A stretch of DNA of 45,846 nucleotides from an uncultured Planctomycetaceae bacterium. Its GTDB lineage: Bacteria; Planctomycetota; Planctomycetia; Gemmatales; Gemmataceae. The notes under the pieces were generated by a model that saw only the letters and a list, made by a program, of their open reading frames with translations, ran no database searches and was not told the origin of the DNA. The position numbers were made by a program, and so were the translations under genes. Positions within the stretch are counted from its first letter, which is position 1. Every line of letters begins with the position of its first letter. The stretch is from contig CAJCCR010000009.1 of NCBI GenBank assembly GCA_903960945.1, positions 1 to 45,846 of the forward strand, in the 5' to 3' direction. Shown here one piece after another: positions 16,760-24,476 of the stretch.

Positions 16760-17076
16760 TGCCTAACCCCCTCAACCCGATGTATGTTGTAATTGATCTG
16801 CATTTTACCCCGACGGTTAGTCGTTCCGTAACGGCAAAATCCGCAAGACACCTTATTGGCAAAAGTTTGCGTTGCGTAAGCCGGGTCAGTCGGGGAAAGG
16901 CTTTCTTGCGCTGCACCTGAATGGGTCTGCAATTCATGCATTTAATTGCTACAAACCTGTTTCTTTGCTTGATCAAACTGGATTGCCAAGATTCCCATAT
17001 GACATTCTTGCTTATTGAATCAATTTAGGCCACAATACCCCTTTGATCTTTTTACCTTTACCTAAGGGAGTCTTTG
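16760..17076. other. Spacer before the ketose epimerase gene
   Basis: No confident gene. Two overlapping minus-strand frames are open (to about 16941 and 16976) and include CxxC-type pairs (CGFC, CMNC), but neither has a convincing start and they contradict each other. The last 60 bases are AT-rich and must carry the promoter of the downstream plus-strand gene; AAGGGAG at 17064-17070 is its ribosome binding site. Confidence 0.35.
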
Positions 17077-17925
17077 ATGAAAGTTGGAATGAATCTGCTG
17101 CTGTGGACTGCTTTTGTGGAAGAAGCGCATTTTCCTATCTTGGAAAAAATCAAGAAGACCGGTTACGACGGCGTTGAAATCCCACTTTTTGATGGCGATG
17201 CTGAACACTACAAAAAAATCAAAAAAGAACTCGATAACCTTGGGCTCGGTTGCACCGCAGTGACCGTGGTGAATGCGGATACTAATCCCATCAGCCCCAA
17301 TGCTTCGGTGAGAAAAGCAGCTTTGGATCGTATTAAATGGGCGCTGGATATGACGAGTGTGATGGGTGGCGATGTTTTGGCAGGGCCATACCATTCTGCT
17401 TTGGGAGTTTTTTCAGGCCAGCCCCCAACCGCAGATGAAAGAAAAAGGGCGGTTGAAGTTTTAACCCAAGCCGCTGATCATGCACAAAAAGTAAAAGTTA
17501 AAATCGCAATTGAGTATCTCAATCGCTTCGAATGCTATTTTCTTACCAACGCACTGGATGCAAAAAACCTTGTTCGGGAAATCAACCACCCTTACTTTGG
17601 TACCATGTACGATACCTTCCATGCCAACATTGAAGAGAAAAACATTTCTCAAGCGATTGCTTCTATGGAAGATACCTATGTTCATGTCCACATTAGTGAG
17701 AATGATCGAGGTACTCCCGGAAGTGGTCATGTGCATTGGGATGAAACCTTTAAAGCATTGAGGAAAGCCAAGTACGATGGCTGGCTTACCATTGAGGCTT
17801 TTGGTCGTGCGTTGCCCGATTTGGCTGCTGCTACCAAGATTTGGCGCGATATGTTCCCTTCGCCCGAAGATGTTTATGGCAATGGGTTTAAGTTCATTAA
17901 AGAGAAGTGGGGAGCGTTCAAGTAA
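17077..17925 (+). CDS. Ketose 3-epimerase-like sugar isomerase (D-tagatose/D-psicose 3-epimerase family)
   Basis: A 282-residue TIM-barrel protein starting at ATG 17077 behind AAGGGAG. The metal ligands of the family are all present with identical spacing to the known enzymes: E146 (AIEYLN), D179 (MYDTFH), H205 (VHVHISEND) and E240 (WLTIEAFG). H182 and R211, matching the substrate-contacting His and Arg, are there too. Known members epimerise ketoses at C3 with Mn2+ or Co2+. The true substrate is undetermined; related planctomycete proteins are usually annotated only as sugar phosphate isomerase/epimerase. No signal peptide, so cytoplasmic. A terminator hairpin follows ten bases after the stop. 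Confidence 0.85.
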   Translation: MKVGMNLLLWTAFVEEAHFPILEKIKKTGYDGVEIPLFDGDAEHYKKIKKELDNLGLGCTAVTVVNADTNPISPNASVRKAALDRIKWALDMTSVMGGDVLAGPYHSALGVFSGQPPTADERKRAVEVLTQAADHAQKVKVKIAIEYLNRFECYFLTNALDAKNLVREINHPYFGTMYDTFHANIEEKNISQAIASMEDTYVHVHISENDRGTPGSGHVHWDETFKALRKAKYDGWLTIEAFGRALPDLAAATKIWRDMFPSPEDVYGNGFKFIKEKWGAFK

Positions 17926-17933
17926 TTAAAATT

Positions 17934-17973
17934 ATGGGTATTTGGGTGAATCAGCCTTTTCCCAAATACCCAT
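17934..17973 (+). terminator. Rho-independent terminator
   Basis: Perfect 13-base arms, 17934-17946 (ATGGGTATTTGGG) and 17961-17973, around a 14-base loop, then TTTCTATT. It ends the epimerase transcript before the DUF1573 gene. Confidence 0.7.
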
Positions 17974-18028
17974 TTCTATTAGATTTGACTTTATAAGGAC
18001 TAATTTGGGTCGTTCCAAGGAGGGGATT

Positions 18029-19021
18029 GTGGCTATCATTCGCCATGCTTTAATAGCATTATTTCTAGGTTTGGTTTCTACGAACGCAGTATCTGCTCAA
18101 GCATGGGCCGATAAAATGTTCAAGGATGGCCTTGTGCATGATTTCGGTGTGGTGCCAAAAGGTGCCCAACTTTTTCACCGATTTACCATCACCAACATTT
18201 ATGCAGTAAAAATGGAAATTGTTAACATCCGTAGTGGGTGTGGTTGCACTAGCGCTTCCTCGTCTGTGAAAGTGTTGGAACCACGGGAATCTGCAACTAT
18301 TGATGTCACCATGGATGCCCGAAGGTTTTCTGGTTCGAAGACCGTGATTGTTTATGTCACGGTTGGACCAGAATATGTTTCTACCGCTGAAATCAGAGTT
18401 ACGGGCAATAGTCGAAGTGATGTCGTTTTTAATCCAGGGCAGGTTGCATTTGGAGTTGTTTCCCAAGGGCAGAAAGCAGAACAAACCATCGAGGTTGAAT
18501 ACGCTGGCACCCAAAACTGGCAAATTACGGAAGTAATCTCTAAAGATACGCCTTTGGAAGCCACTTTTAAGGAAAGTTACCGCAAGCCTGGCCAGATTGG
18601 GTATCAGGTGAGTGTTACTTTGAAGCCCGATGCTCCATCCGGGAATCTTAAAGAGTTTATTCACTTAAAAACCAATGATACCGGCACACCATTGCTTTCG
18701 GTTTTGGTGGAAGCAACGATTCAATCTTCGATAAGTGTATCGCCTGCATTGCTTTCGCTGGGCACAATTAAACCTGAGGAAAGTTTGACACGCAGGGTGG
18801 TAGTTCGTGCAAGTAAGCCATTTAAAGTTTTAGGAGTGGATGGCTTGGGCGAGGGGATCGAGTTGGGAACCCAGCCTACAAGCGAGCCCTCAATGGTCCA
18901 GACTGTGACCTTTAAGTGCGCAATCAAGCAAGAAGGCCAGTTCAAGAAACAGCTAAAGATCAAGACCGACCTTCAAGAAACGCCTATATTGGTAACAATT
19001 GAAGGAACAACTGCTCCTTAG
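18029..19021 (+). CDS. Secreted DUF1573 (Ig-like) protein
   Basis: The start is GTG 18029, since AAGGAGGGG stands four bases upstream and the product begins with a signal peptide (IIRHALIALFLGLVSTNAVS, cut near AQA). The upstream ATG at 17942 lies in the terminator hairpin and is rejected. Of 330 residues, about 30-130 form a DUF1573 domain: HDFGVVPKGAQLFHRFTITN, then the hallmark IRSGCGCTSASSS with paired cysteines, then RESATIDVTMD. Two or three further beta-sandwich repeats follow (VAFGVVSQGQKAEQTIEVEY; LSLGTIKPEESLTRRVVVRA). Planctomycetes carry many such exported proteins; they are thought to be structural or adhesive. Function not established. Confidence 0.82.
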   Translation: MAIIRHALIALFLGLVSTNAVSAQAWADKMFKDGLVHDFGVVPKGAQLFHRFTITNIYAVKMEIVNIRSGCGCTSASSSVKVLEPRESATIDVTMDARRFSGSKTVIVYVTVGPEYVSTAEIRVTGNSRSDVVFNPGQVAFGVVSQGQKAEQTIEVEYAGTQNWQITEVISKDTPLEATFKESYRKPGQIGYQVSVTLKPDAPSGNLKEFIHLKTNDTGTPLLSVLVEATIQSSISVSPALLSLGTIKPEESLTRRVVVRASKPFKVLGVDGLGEGIELGTQPTSEPSMVQTVTFKCAIKQEGQFKKQLKIKTDLQETPILVTIEGTTAP

Positions 19022-19040
19022 CCGCTGTTTTAAGCAGCGG
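19022..19040. terminator. Small GC hairpin between convergent genes
   Basis: CCGCTG (19022-19027) pairs with CAGCGG (19035-19040) immediately after the DUF1573 stop. It overlaps the last codons of the convergent minus-strand gene. There is no T-run, so termination is uncertain. Confidence 0.35.
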
Positions 19041-19569
19041 AAGTTGTTCGGGTGGTTGATTTTCTAGTTTCTTGAACTGCATCGCGGATGCGAATGAAGG
19101 GTTCAGCTAGATCGATATCCAAACCTTCAAAAAAGCTGGTAAAAAGCTCAGCTTCTTCACTGGTTCCTGCCAAGTGTAATCCGACGCCTCTTGGGCCTGT
19201 GATAACATGAGTGCCTTCGGGAACTGCATCTTCTGCTTTTGCAAGGCAAACCACGGGTATATCGAGCTTTTTGCGTAATCCAAGTACTTCTGGAAGGTCA
19301 GTAATCACTAAATCGACCAGTTGTGAGCTTTTTTCAACCAAAGTTTTGGCAATAACTTCTGAATAAATGAAAGGTTTTAGCCCTTCACCATAAAGAATAT
19401 GCTGAACTTTATTGGGTTGAACAGCACTACTGATGCGGAATTCAATAGGTCTGGCCCAGCGATTAGTAACAAGATAAGCGCCAAAAAAACCATTGGCATC
19501 CTGATTAATCGTAAGGAAACCATAATGAATTGAATGTTGGGGGTTGAGCAGATCCTTCGTCACAGTCAC
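19030..19569 (-). CDS. Conserved cytoplasmic protein of unknown function
   Basis: A 179-residue protein without signal peptide or membrane segment. The first half reads like an alpha/beta domain (IHYGFLTINQDANGFFGAYL, NRWARPIEFRISSAVQPNKV, HILYGEGLKPFIYSEVIAKT). The second half contains VDLVITDLPEVLGLRKKLDI and VVCLAKAEDAVPEGTHVITG, and ends in a disordered Thr/Arg/Ser tail. I do not recognise the family by name; the strongly hydrophilic, well-formed sequence argues for a real gene. It is divergent from cysI across a 305-base spacer with structured sequence. Confidence 0.65.
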   Translation of the reverse strand: MTVTKDLLNPQHSIHYGFLTINQDANGFFGAYLVTNRWARPIEFRISSAVQPNKVQHILYGEGLKPFIYSEVIAKTLVEKSSQLVDLVITDLPEVLGLRKKLDIPVVCLAKAEDAVPEGTHVITGPRGVGLHLAGTSEEAELFTSFFEGLDIDLAEPFIRIRDAVQETRKSTTRTTSAA

Positions 19570-19600
19570 CCTAAGCCTCTCATCAAATGTTGCAAATCAT

Positions 19601-19624
19601 TACAGGGGAGTAGTTTCCCCTGTA
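19601..19624. repeat. Perfect 9-bp inverted repeat
   Basis: TACAGGGGA (19601-19609) and its exact reverse complement (19616-19624) are separated by six bases. It lies 32 bases upstream of the minus-strand gene start and 250 bases upstream of cysI. It could be an operator for either gene or a leader hairpin. Confidence 0.6.
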
Positions 19625-19652
19625 TATTAATGAAGTTCGGATGAACTCGGCT

Positions 19653-19774
19653 GGAACTTGAATAGTATGAAAACAGCCGTGAAAAATAAATAATTGTGAG
19701 GATTAATGCGGATTGAATCGCACTATTCATTAAAGTTGGTTGATTCTTGGGCTGGAATTTAACGATTAATCCGC
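19653..19774 (+). promoter_or_regulatory. Candidate structured leader of cysI-purD
   Basis: Two stems can form. CGGCTG near 19651-19656 can pair with CAGCCG near 19674-19679. GCGGATTGAATCG (19708-19720) pairs with CGATTAATCCGC (19763-19774) with a single bulged G. The preceding GGATTAAT (19700-19707) can compete for the same right arm, giving two exclusive folds. No known riboswitch consensus is recognised, and the assignment to the cysI transcript is inference from position. Confidence 0.3.
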
Positions 19775-19874
19775 CTAAATTGACAAGATAAGGATTTGAA
19801 GCTTTTCCCTTGGTAGGGATTAAGCTCTTTGAATAAGTAGTAAGGTATCTTTTTTACTTACTGGAATACAAATA

Positions 19875-21602
19875 ATGGCAAATGAAAACGAGACAGTTGC
19901 AGATGAAGCCCCAGCAGGCGGTCGATCCGCTGTTGAAATCATTAAGGAAAATAGCAGGTCGCTGCGCGGTACGCTCAGCCTTGAGCTCGCCGGTGCTGAT
20001 GATCATTTTTCTGATGATTCAAAACAATTGCTTAAGTTTCATGGTTCCTACCAGCAAGAAGATAGGGACGCCCGGAAAAATCGTAGATCCGATGGCCTAG
20101 GCAAGCATTACATGTTCATGGTGCGTGGCAGAATTCCTGGCGGGAAAATGACCGCTAAGCAATATCTTGCTCTTGATCAATTAGCTGAGTCTCATGCCAA
20201 TGGCACCATTCGCCTTACCAGTAGGCAGAGCATTCAGTTTCATGGGATTCTTAAAAACAATCTTAAAGGCGTGATCGCAGGCATTAATGAATGCATGCTT
20301 TCCACTTTATCAGCATGTGGCGATGTTAACCGTAATGTGATGGCTTGCCCCGTACCCATGAAGAATGACAAGGTGCATCAATCGCTTCAGGATGACGCTT
20401 ATGCAATTGCGATGCATTTGGCGCCTCAGTCCACTGCATACCATGAAATCTGGCTCAATGGTAAATCCTTGAGTGAAACAGCAACCGAAGATTTTGAACC
20501 TATTTATGGCAAGTTGTATCTCCCCAGGAAGTTTAAGACCGGGCTGACTGCCCCTCATGATAATTGCATTGATGTGTTCAGTCAGGATCTTGGTTTTGTT
20601 GCAGATATCAAAAATGGTGAGGTGGTTGGGTATGATGTATTGGTTGGTGGTGGCATGGGAAAGACCCATGGTAAAGCTACTACTTTCCCGCATTTATCCA
20701 TTCCTATTTGTTATGTGCCCCGGGAGGATGTGCTTAAAGGTGCTGAAGCCGTGATCACTCTTTACCGTGACCATGGTAACAGGGCGGATCGTAAAAGGGC
20801 TCGCATTAAGTATCTGGTTGCAGATTGGGGTGTTGAGAAGTTCCGCGAAGTTTTGAAGGGCTATCTGACTAAGCCATTGGTGTTGCCAAAAAACATCCAG
20901 ATCACGGGCTATGAAACCCATCTTGGCTGGCATGCACAGGGCGATGGGAAGTTCTTTTATGGTGTTAGCGTTGAGAGTGGTCGTATCAAGGATGAAGGCG
21001 ATTTTAAGCTGCGCACCGCTTTACGAACGATCATCACCAAGTTTGATACTGAAGTAAGGCTGACTGCAATTCAGGATATTTTGATTTGTGATCTGCCTGA
21101 AAGTGCCAAGCAGGAAATCGAAGCTATTTTGACCAGCCATGGGGTTAAGAAGCCACAGGATCTTTCGAATATCCAGAAGTATAGCCTTGCCTGCCCAGCG
21201 ATTCCAACTTGTGGGTTGGCGATCTCTGAATCAGAAAGGGCATTGCCCGGGGTTATCGATGAGATGGAAGTAGTTCTTAACGAACTAGATTTGGCGAACG
21301 AAATTATTAACATTCGAATGACAGGCTGCCCGAATGGTTGTGTGCGCCCATACCAAAGTGAAATAGGTTTTGTGGGTAGAAGTGGTGAAAAGTACATGGT
21401 GTTTGTTGGTGGCCATGTGAATGGCACCCGTCTGAATTTCATGTTGAAGGATTTGGTATTGAAGTCGGATATCGTTCCGATGTTCCGCCATCTTTTTGTT
21501 GATTTCAAAGGTAAAAGAGCACAGGGCGAAACCTTTGGAGATTACTGTAATCGATTGGGCAAGGATTATTTGTTAACGCTTCTCCCTGCCAAGGCATCCT
21601 AA
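19875..21602 (+). CDS. cysI: Sulfite reductase hemoprotein (siroheme / 4Fe-4S)
   Basis: A 575-residue protein of the assimilatory nitrite/sulfite reductase family, reducing sulfite to sulfide in cysteine synthesis. The cluster and siroheme site is complete: C440-PAIPT-C446 and C485-PNG-C489, the CX5C...CX3C arrangement. Upstream, FMVRGRIPGGKMTAKQYLAL and IRLTSRQSIQFHGI are the substrate-side half-domain with conserved Arg residues. ACGDVNRNVMACP supports the sulfite rather than nitrite type. Whether the electron donor is ferredoxin or a CysJ-like flavoprotein cannot be told; no cysJ is adjacent. purD starts 16 bases downstream, so they are probably co-transcribed. Confidence 0.9.
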   Translation: MANENETVADEAPAGGRSAVEIIKENSRSLRGTLSLELAGADDHFSDDSKQLLKFHGSYQQEDRDARKNRRSDGLGKHYMFMVRGRIPGGKMTAKQYLALDQLAESHANGTIRLTSRQSIQFHGILKNNLKGVIAGINECMLSTLSACGDVNRNVMACPVPMKNDKVHQSLQDDAYAIAMHLAPQSTAYHEIWLNGKSLSETATEDFEPIYGKLYLPRKFKTGLTAPHDNCIDVFSQDLGFVADIKNGEVVGYDVLVGGGMGKTHGKATTFPHLSIPICYVPREDVLKGAEAVITLYRDHGNRADRKRARIKYLVADWGVEKFREVLKGYLTKPLVLPKNIQITGYETHLGWHAQGDGKFFYGVSVESGRIKDEGDFKLRTALRTIITKFDTEVRLTAIQDILICDLPESAKQEIEAILTSHGVKKPQDLSNIQKYSLACPAIPTCGLAISESERALPGVIDEMEVVLNELDLANEIINIRMTGCPNGCVRPYQSEIGFVGRSGEKYMVFVGGHVNGTRLNFMLKDLVLKSDIVPMFRHLFVDFKGKRAQGETFGDYCNRLGKDYLLTLLPAKAS

Positions 21603-21618
21603 GAACGCGAGAGCTGCA

Positions 21619-22965
21619 ATGAAAGTTTTAGTAGTAGGCAAAGGCGGGCGTGAACATGCCTTGGCCTGGAAGTTATCGCTTTCCCCGCGTGCAAAGGCAA
21701 TCTTTTGTGCGCCAGGTAATCCTGGTACCGCAGCATTTGCAACCAATGTTCCAATTGCATCGGATGATATTAAAGGCTTGGTAGAATTCGCCAAGGCCGA
21801 GAAGATTGGCCTGACAGTGGTGGGCCCTGAAGATTCATTGGCACTTGGAATTGTAGATGCATTTAAAAAAGAAGGGCTGCCCATTTTTGGCCCTTCGAAA
21901 TTAGCTGCCACTTTGGAATCTAGCAAGGCCTTCGCTAAAACTGTTATGCATGATGCCAATGTGCCTACTGCAGACTTCAAGATTTGCGATCACCCTGATC
22001 AGGCGAAAACTTGGATTTCAACCCGCAGGTATCCTCTGGTAGTAAAAGCCGATGGCCTAGCAGCAGGTAAGGGCGTGATTGTTTGTTCCACCCAAGATGA
22101 AGCTCTTAAAGCTGTTGAACGGATCATGGTGAAGGAAGAGTTTGGCCGAACCGCTGGTCGCCAAATTGTTTTGGAAAAACGCATGGTTGGCCAAGAGCTT
22201 AGTGTGCTTGCCATTGTTTCTGGCAGAACTATCATCCCGCTTGAGCCCTGCCAAGATCATAAGGCTATCTTTGATAATGACCTCGGACCTAATACCGGTG
22301 GGATGGGTGCATATTGCCCTGCGCCTTTGGGCACGAAGGAAATACTCGATCAGATTGATACGGAAGTTTTGGTTCCGACTGTGCATGCGATGAAGCGAAG
22401 AAGAATGCCATTTCATGGAATTCTTTATGCAGGGATCATGGTTACAGGGCAGGGCGCAAGGGTGCTCGAATTTAATTGCAGAATGGGTGATCCCGAAACC
22501 CAGCCCCTGATGATGCGCTTGCAAACCGATCTATTGGATCTACTTGAAGCTGCAGTTGAAAATAGACTTGATGAGTTTGAAGGTAAGATTGCTTGGGATC
22601 CTAGGCCCGCAGTTTGCGTGGTTCTTGCTGCAAAGGGTTATCCTGGGGCTGTTGATAAGAATCATACGATTACCGGGCTTCACGAAGCTGCTAAGCTGAA
22701 GGATGTTCAAATCTTTCATGGCGCAACCAAGTTTGATTCAAGAAATATTGTTACCGATGGTGGTCGGGTGCTGAGCGTTACCGCCTTGGGTGATGATATG
22801 ATTGCTGCGAGGTCCAAAGCTTATGAAGCAGTGAACTTGATTAAATTTAGTGGTATGCAATATCGAACCGATATAGGTTTGAAGGCCCTTGCACCATTGC
22901 CTTTCCCTATCAAAGAAATTACTCCCGAGGTTGTGGAAGAACCGGTTACCGAGCCCGAAGTTTGA
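21619..22965 (+). CDS. purD: Phosphoribosylamine-glycine ligase
   Basis: A 448-residue PurD, catalysing the ATP-dependent joining of glycine to phosphoribosylamine in purine synthesis. It starts MKVLVVGKGGREHALAWKLS, with VVGPEDSLALGIVD, the ATP-grasp loop VVKADGLAAGKGVIVC, FNCRMGDPETQPLMMRL and the C-terminal GGRVLSVTALGDD. The final 25 residues, rich in Glu, Pro and Val, extend beyond the usual end and look disordered. It follows cysI closely on the same strand; no functional link between sulfur assimilation and purine synthesis is implied. Confidence 0.95.
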   Translation: MKVLVVGKGGREHALAWKLSLSPRAKAIFCAPGNPGTAAFATNVPIASDDIKGLVEFAKAEKIGLTVVGPEDSLALGIVDAFKKEGLPIFGPSKLAATLESSKAFAKTVMHDANVPTADFKICDHPDQAKTWISTRRYPLVVKADGLAAGKGVIVCSTQDEALKAVERIMVKEEFGRTAGRQIVLEKRMVGQELSVLAIVSGRTIIPLEPCQDHKAIFDNDLGPNTGGMGAYCPAPLGTKEILDQIDTEVLVPTVHAMKRRRMPFHGILYAGIMVTGQGARVLEFNCRMGDPETQPLMMRLQTDLLDLLEAAVENRLDEFEGKIAWDPRPAVCVVLAAKGYPGAVDKNHTITGLHEAAKLKDVQIFHGATKFDSRNIVTDGGRVLSVTALGDDMIAARSKAYEAVNLIKFSGMQYRTDIGLKALAPLPFPIKEITPEVVEEPVTEPEV

Positions 22966-22971
22966 TTAACG

Positions 22972-24372
22972 CTAAACGCCTTCTGCGAATCCTAGCGCAT
23001 TCATCATAAGCCTATGCACATTAGTCATGGGCATTTTTCCCAAAGGTGGGGCAGGGCCATCTCCTGCCAATAAAGCACAATCTTCATCGTTATCGCAAAC
23101 CAAGCCATGGCTGCCTTTCACTAACGAGTGATCCAATGGGATGACATCCATCAGAGTTCGGAACCCAAGTTTTTTACCCAAGAGTTTTCTGATCACTTTA
23201 AGTTTGGGGAAAAGTAACTTGGGATCGAAGAACAATTCGCAAGGATCGTATCCTGGTTTTCGATGGATATCCACGGTGCGGGCGAAATCTGGAGCCCTGC
23301 TTTCATCAAGCCAGTAAGGGTAAGCAAACCATTTATTGTTTTCCGAGAGTGCAACAAGTTCGCCTGAACGAGGGTGGGCCAAGCCCATGTTTTTCTTTCC
23401 TTCTTCATCGAGAATTATTTTGATGCCTGGTGTTTCTTCAAGAATCGCCCGGACTCTGGGAATATCTTTGGAATCTTTGATGTAGATGTGAGCCAGTTGA
23501 TGATCACAAACAGCAAATGCCCTGCTGGCAAAAAAATCAATGGTCTCACCAAAGGGCCCGTCTCTGCATACAAGAAAGCCATGCTTCCGGAGAATCTTAT
23601 TGGGCTCTATCGCACTTTGAACATTGCAATGCCCGTATTCGCTTACGATCCAAACTCGGGCACCTTTAGCCTTTGCAGCATCTAAAATCGGTTCGCAAGC
23701 CTGATCCAATTCCCTTGTAAGTTTCGGCATATCTGAACCTGTGGGCCCAAAGCGTTGCGGGTCGTAATCAAGGTGTGGCAGGTAGGCCAGGGTTAGATTG
23801 GGGGTTTCTTGCGTAATTATTTCTGCAGTTGCCTGTGATATCCAGCGTGTGCAGGGCAACCCTGCCATCGGCCCCCAGAACGATGGGAAGGGGAAGGCCC
23901 CTAACTTTTTTTCTAATCCTGTGGTTAGTTCTTGTGATGATCCTGAAATGCCGAAGGCCTTATTGCCATCGGCGCCATAATAGGGCTTGGGAGTAACGCT
24001 GATATCGACATCAGCGCCTTGGTTAAACCACCAGAACATTTTGGCGCATTTGAAGGATGAGCCTTGTGCTTGAGCAAGTCGCGAGGCGGTTTTGTAGATG
24101 GGCTCTGCTTGGATAAGGTGGTTGGATTGTTGCCAAAAGCGAACTTCAGCAGTATCGCGAAAAAACCAGCCATTTCCAACTATTCCGTGGACAGAGGGCT
24201 CTTTTCCGGTAAGGATGGTCGCCTGACAGGTTGCAGTGACTGCGGGGAGCGATTCTTTTAAAGGGCGCATCCAGCCATTTATTGCAAGTTGTTGCAGTTT
24301 TGGTGCGAATTTAAGCAGTTTTGGGGTAAGGCCAACAGCATTGATCAGGACTAGTGGTTGAGGGTTTTTCAT
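22972..24372 (-). CDS. Alkaline-phosphatase-superfamily protein (nucleotide pyrophosphatase/phosphodiesterase type)
   Basis: A 466-residue protein of the type I phosphodiesterase/nucleotide pyrophosphatase fold. Key blocks: LINAVGLTPKLLKFAPKL at the N-terminus, LPAVTATCQATILTGKEPSV with the expected nucleophile threonine, GIVGNGWFF, LAYLPHLDYDPQRFGPTG, VSEYGH, FAVCDHQLAHIYI, HPRSGELVAL, RTVDIHRKPGYDP and DVIPLDHSLVKGSHG. The first metal site reads NAVGL where classical members have an Asp, so metal binding may differ. Similar proteins occur in the ebo cluster of other bacteria, but no other ebo gene is here. No signal peptide. Convergent with purD, six bases apart. Substrate unknown. Confidence 0.8.
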   Translation of the reverse strand: MKNPQPLVLINAVGLTPKLLKFAPKLQQLAINGWMRPLKESLPAVTATCQATILTGKEPSVHGIVGNGWFFRDTAEVRFWQQSNHLIQAEPIYKTASRLAQAQGSSFKCAKMFWWFNQGADVDISVTPKPYYGADGNKAFGISGSSQELTTGLEKKLGAFPFPSFWGPMAGLPCTRWISQATAEIITQETPNLTLAYLPHLDYDPQRFGPTGSDMPKLTRELDQACEPILDAAKAKGARVWIVSEYGHCNVQSAIEPNKILRKHGFLVCRDGPFGETIDFFASRAFAVCDHQLAHIYIKDSKDIPRVRAILEETPGIKIILDEEGKKNMGLAHPRSGELVALSENNKWFAYPYWLDESRAPDFARTVDIHRKPGYDPCELFFDPKLLFPKLKVIRKLLGKKLGFRTLMDVIPLDHSLVKGSHGLVCDNDEDCALLAGDGPAPPLGKMPMTNVHRLMMNALGFAEGV

Positions 24373-24399
24373 AAAAGCCTTTTTTCTGCAACTCTGATA

Positions 24400-24429
24400 T
24401 TGGTTTTATACCCAATCTTTTCTTATAAT
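24400..24429 (+). promoter_or_regulatory. Putative sigma-70 promoter of metK
   Basis: TTGGTT (24400-24405) and a perfect TATAAT (24424-24429) are 18 bases apart, 48 bases upstream of the metK start. The -35 is two bases off consensus. Seen by eye only. Confidence 0.45.
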
Positions 24430-24476
24430 TTCGACACCGTGACGGAACATGATTGTTTAACAAAACGAGGAAGATT

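Noticed and set aside
16599-16976. 125-codon minus-strand ORF with CxxC
   Set aside because: It runs in a different frame through the better-supported coding pieces at 16480-16759, lacks a good start site and has a composition unlike a real protein.
24373-24476. SAM riboswitch before metK
   Set aside because: The leader is too short and none of the SAM-I, SAM-II or SAM/SAH core motifs is seen.
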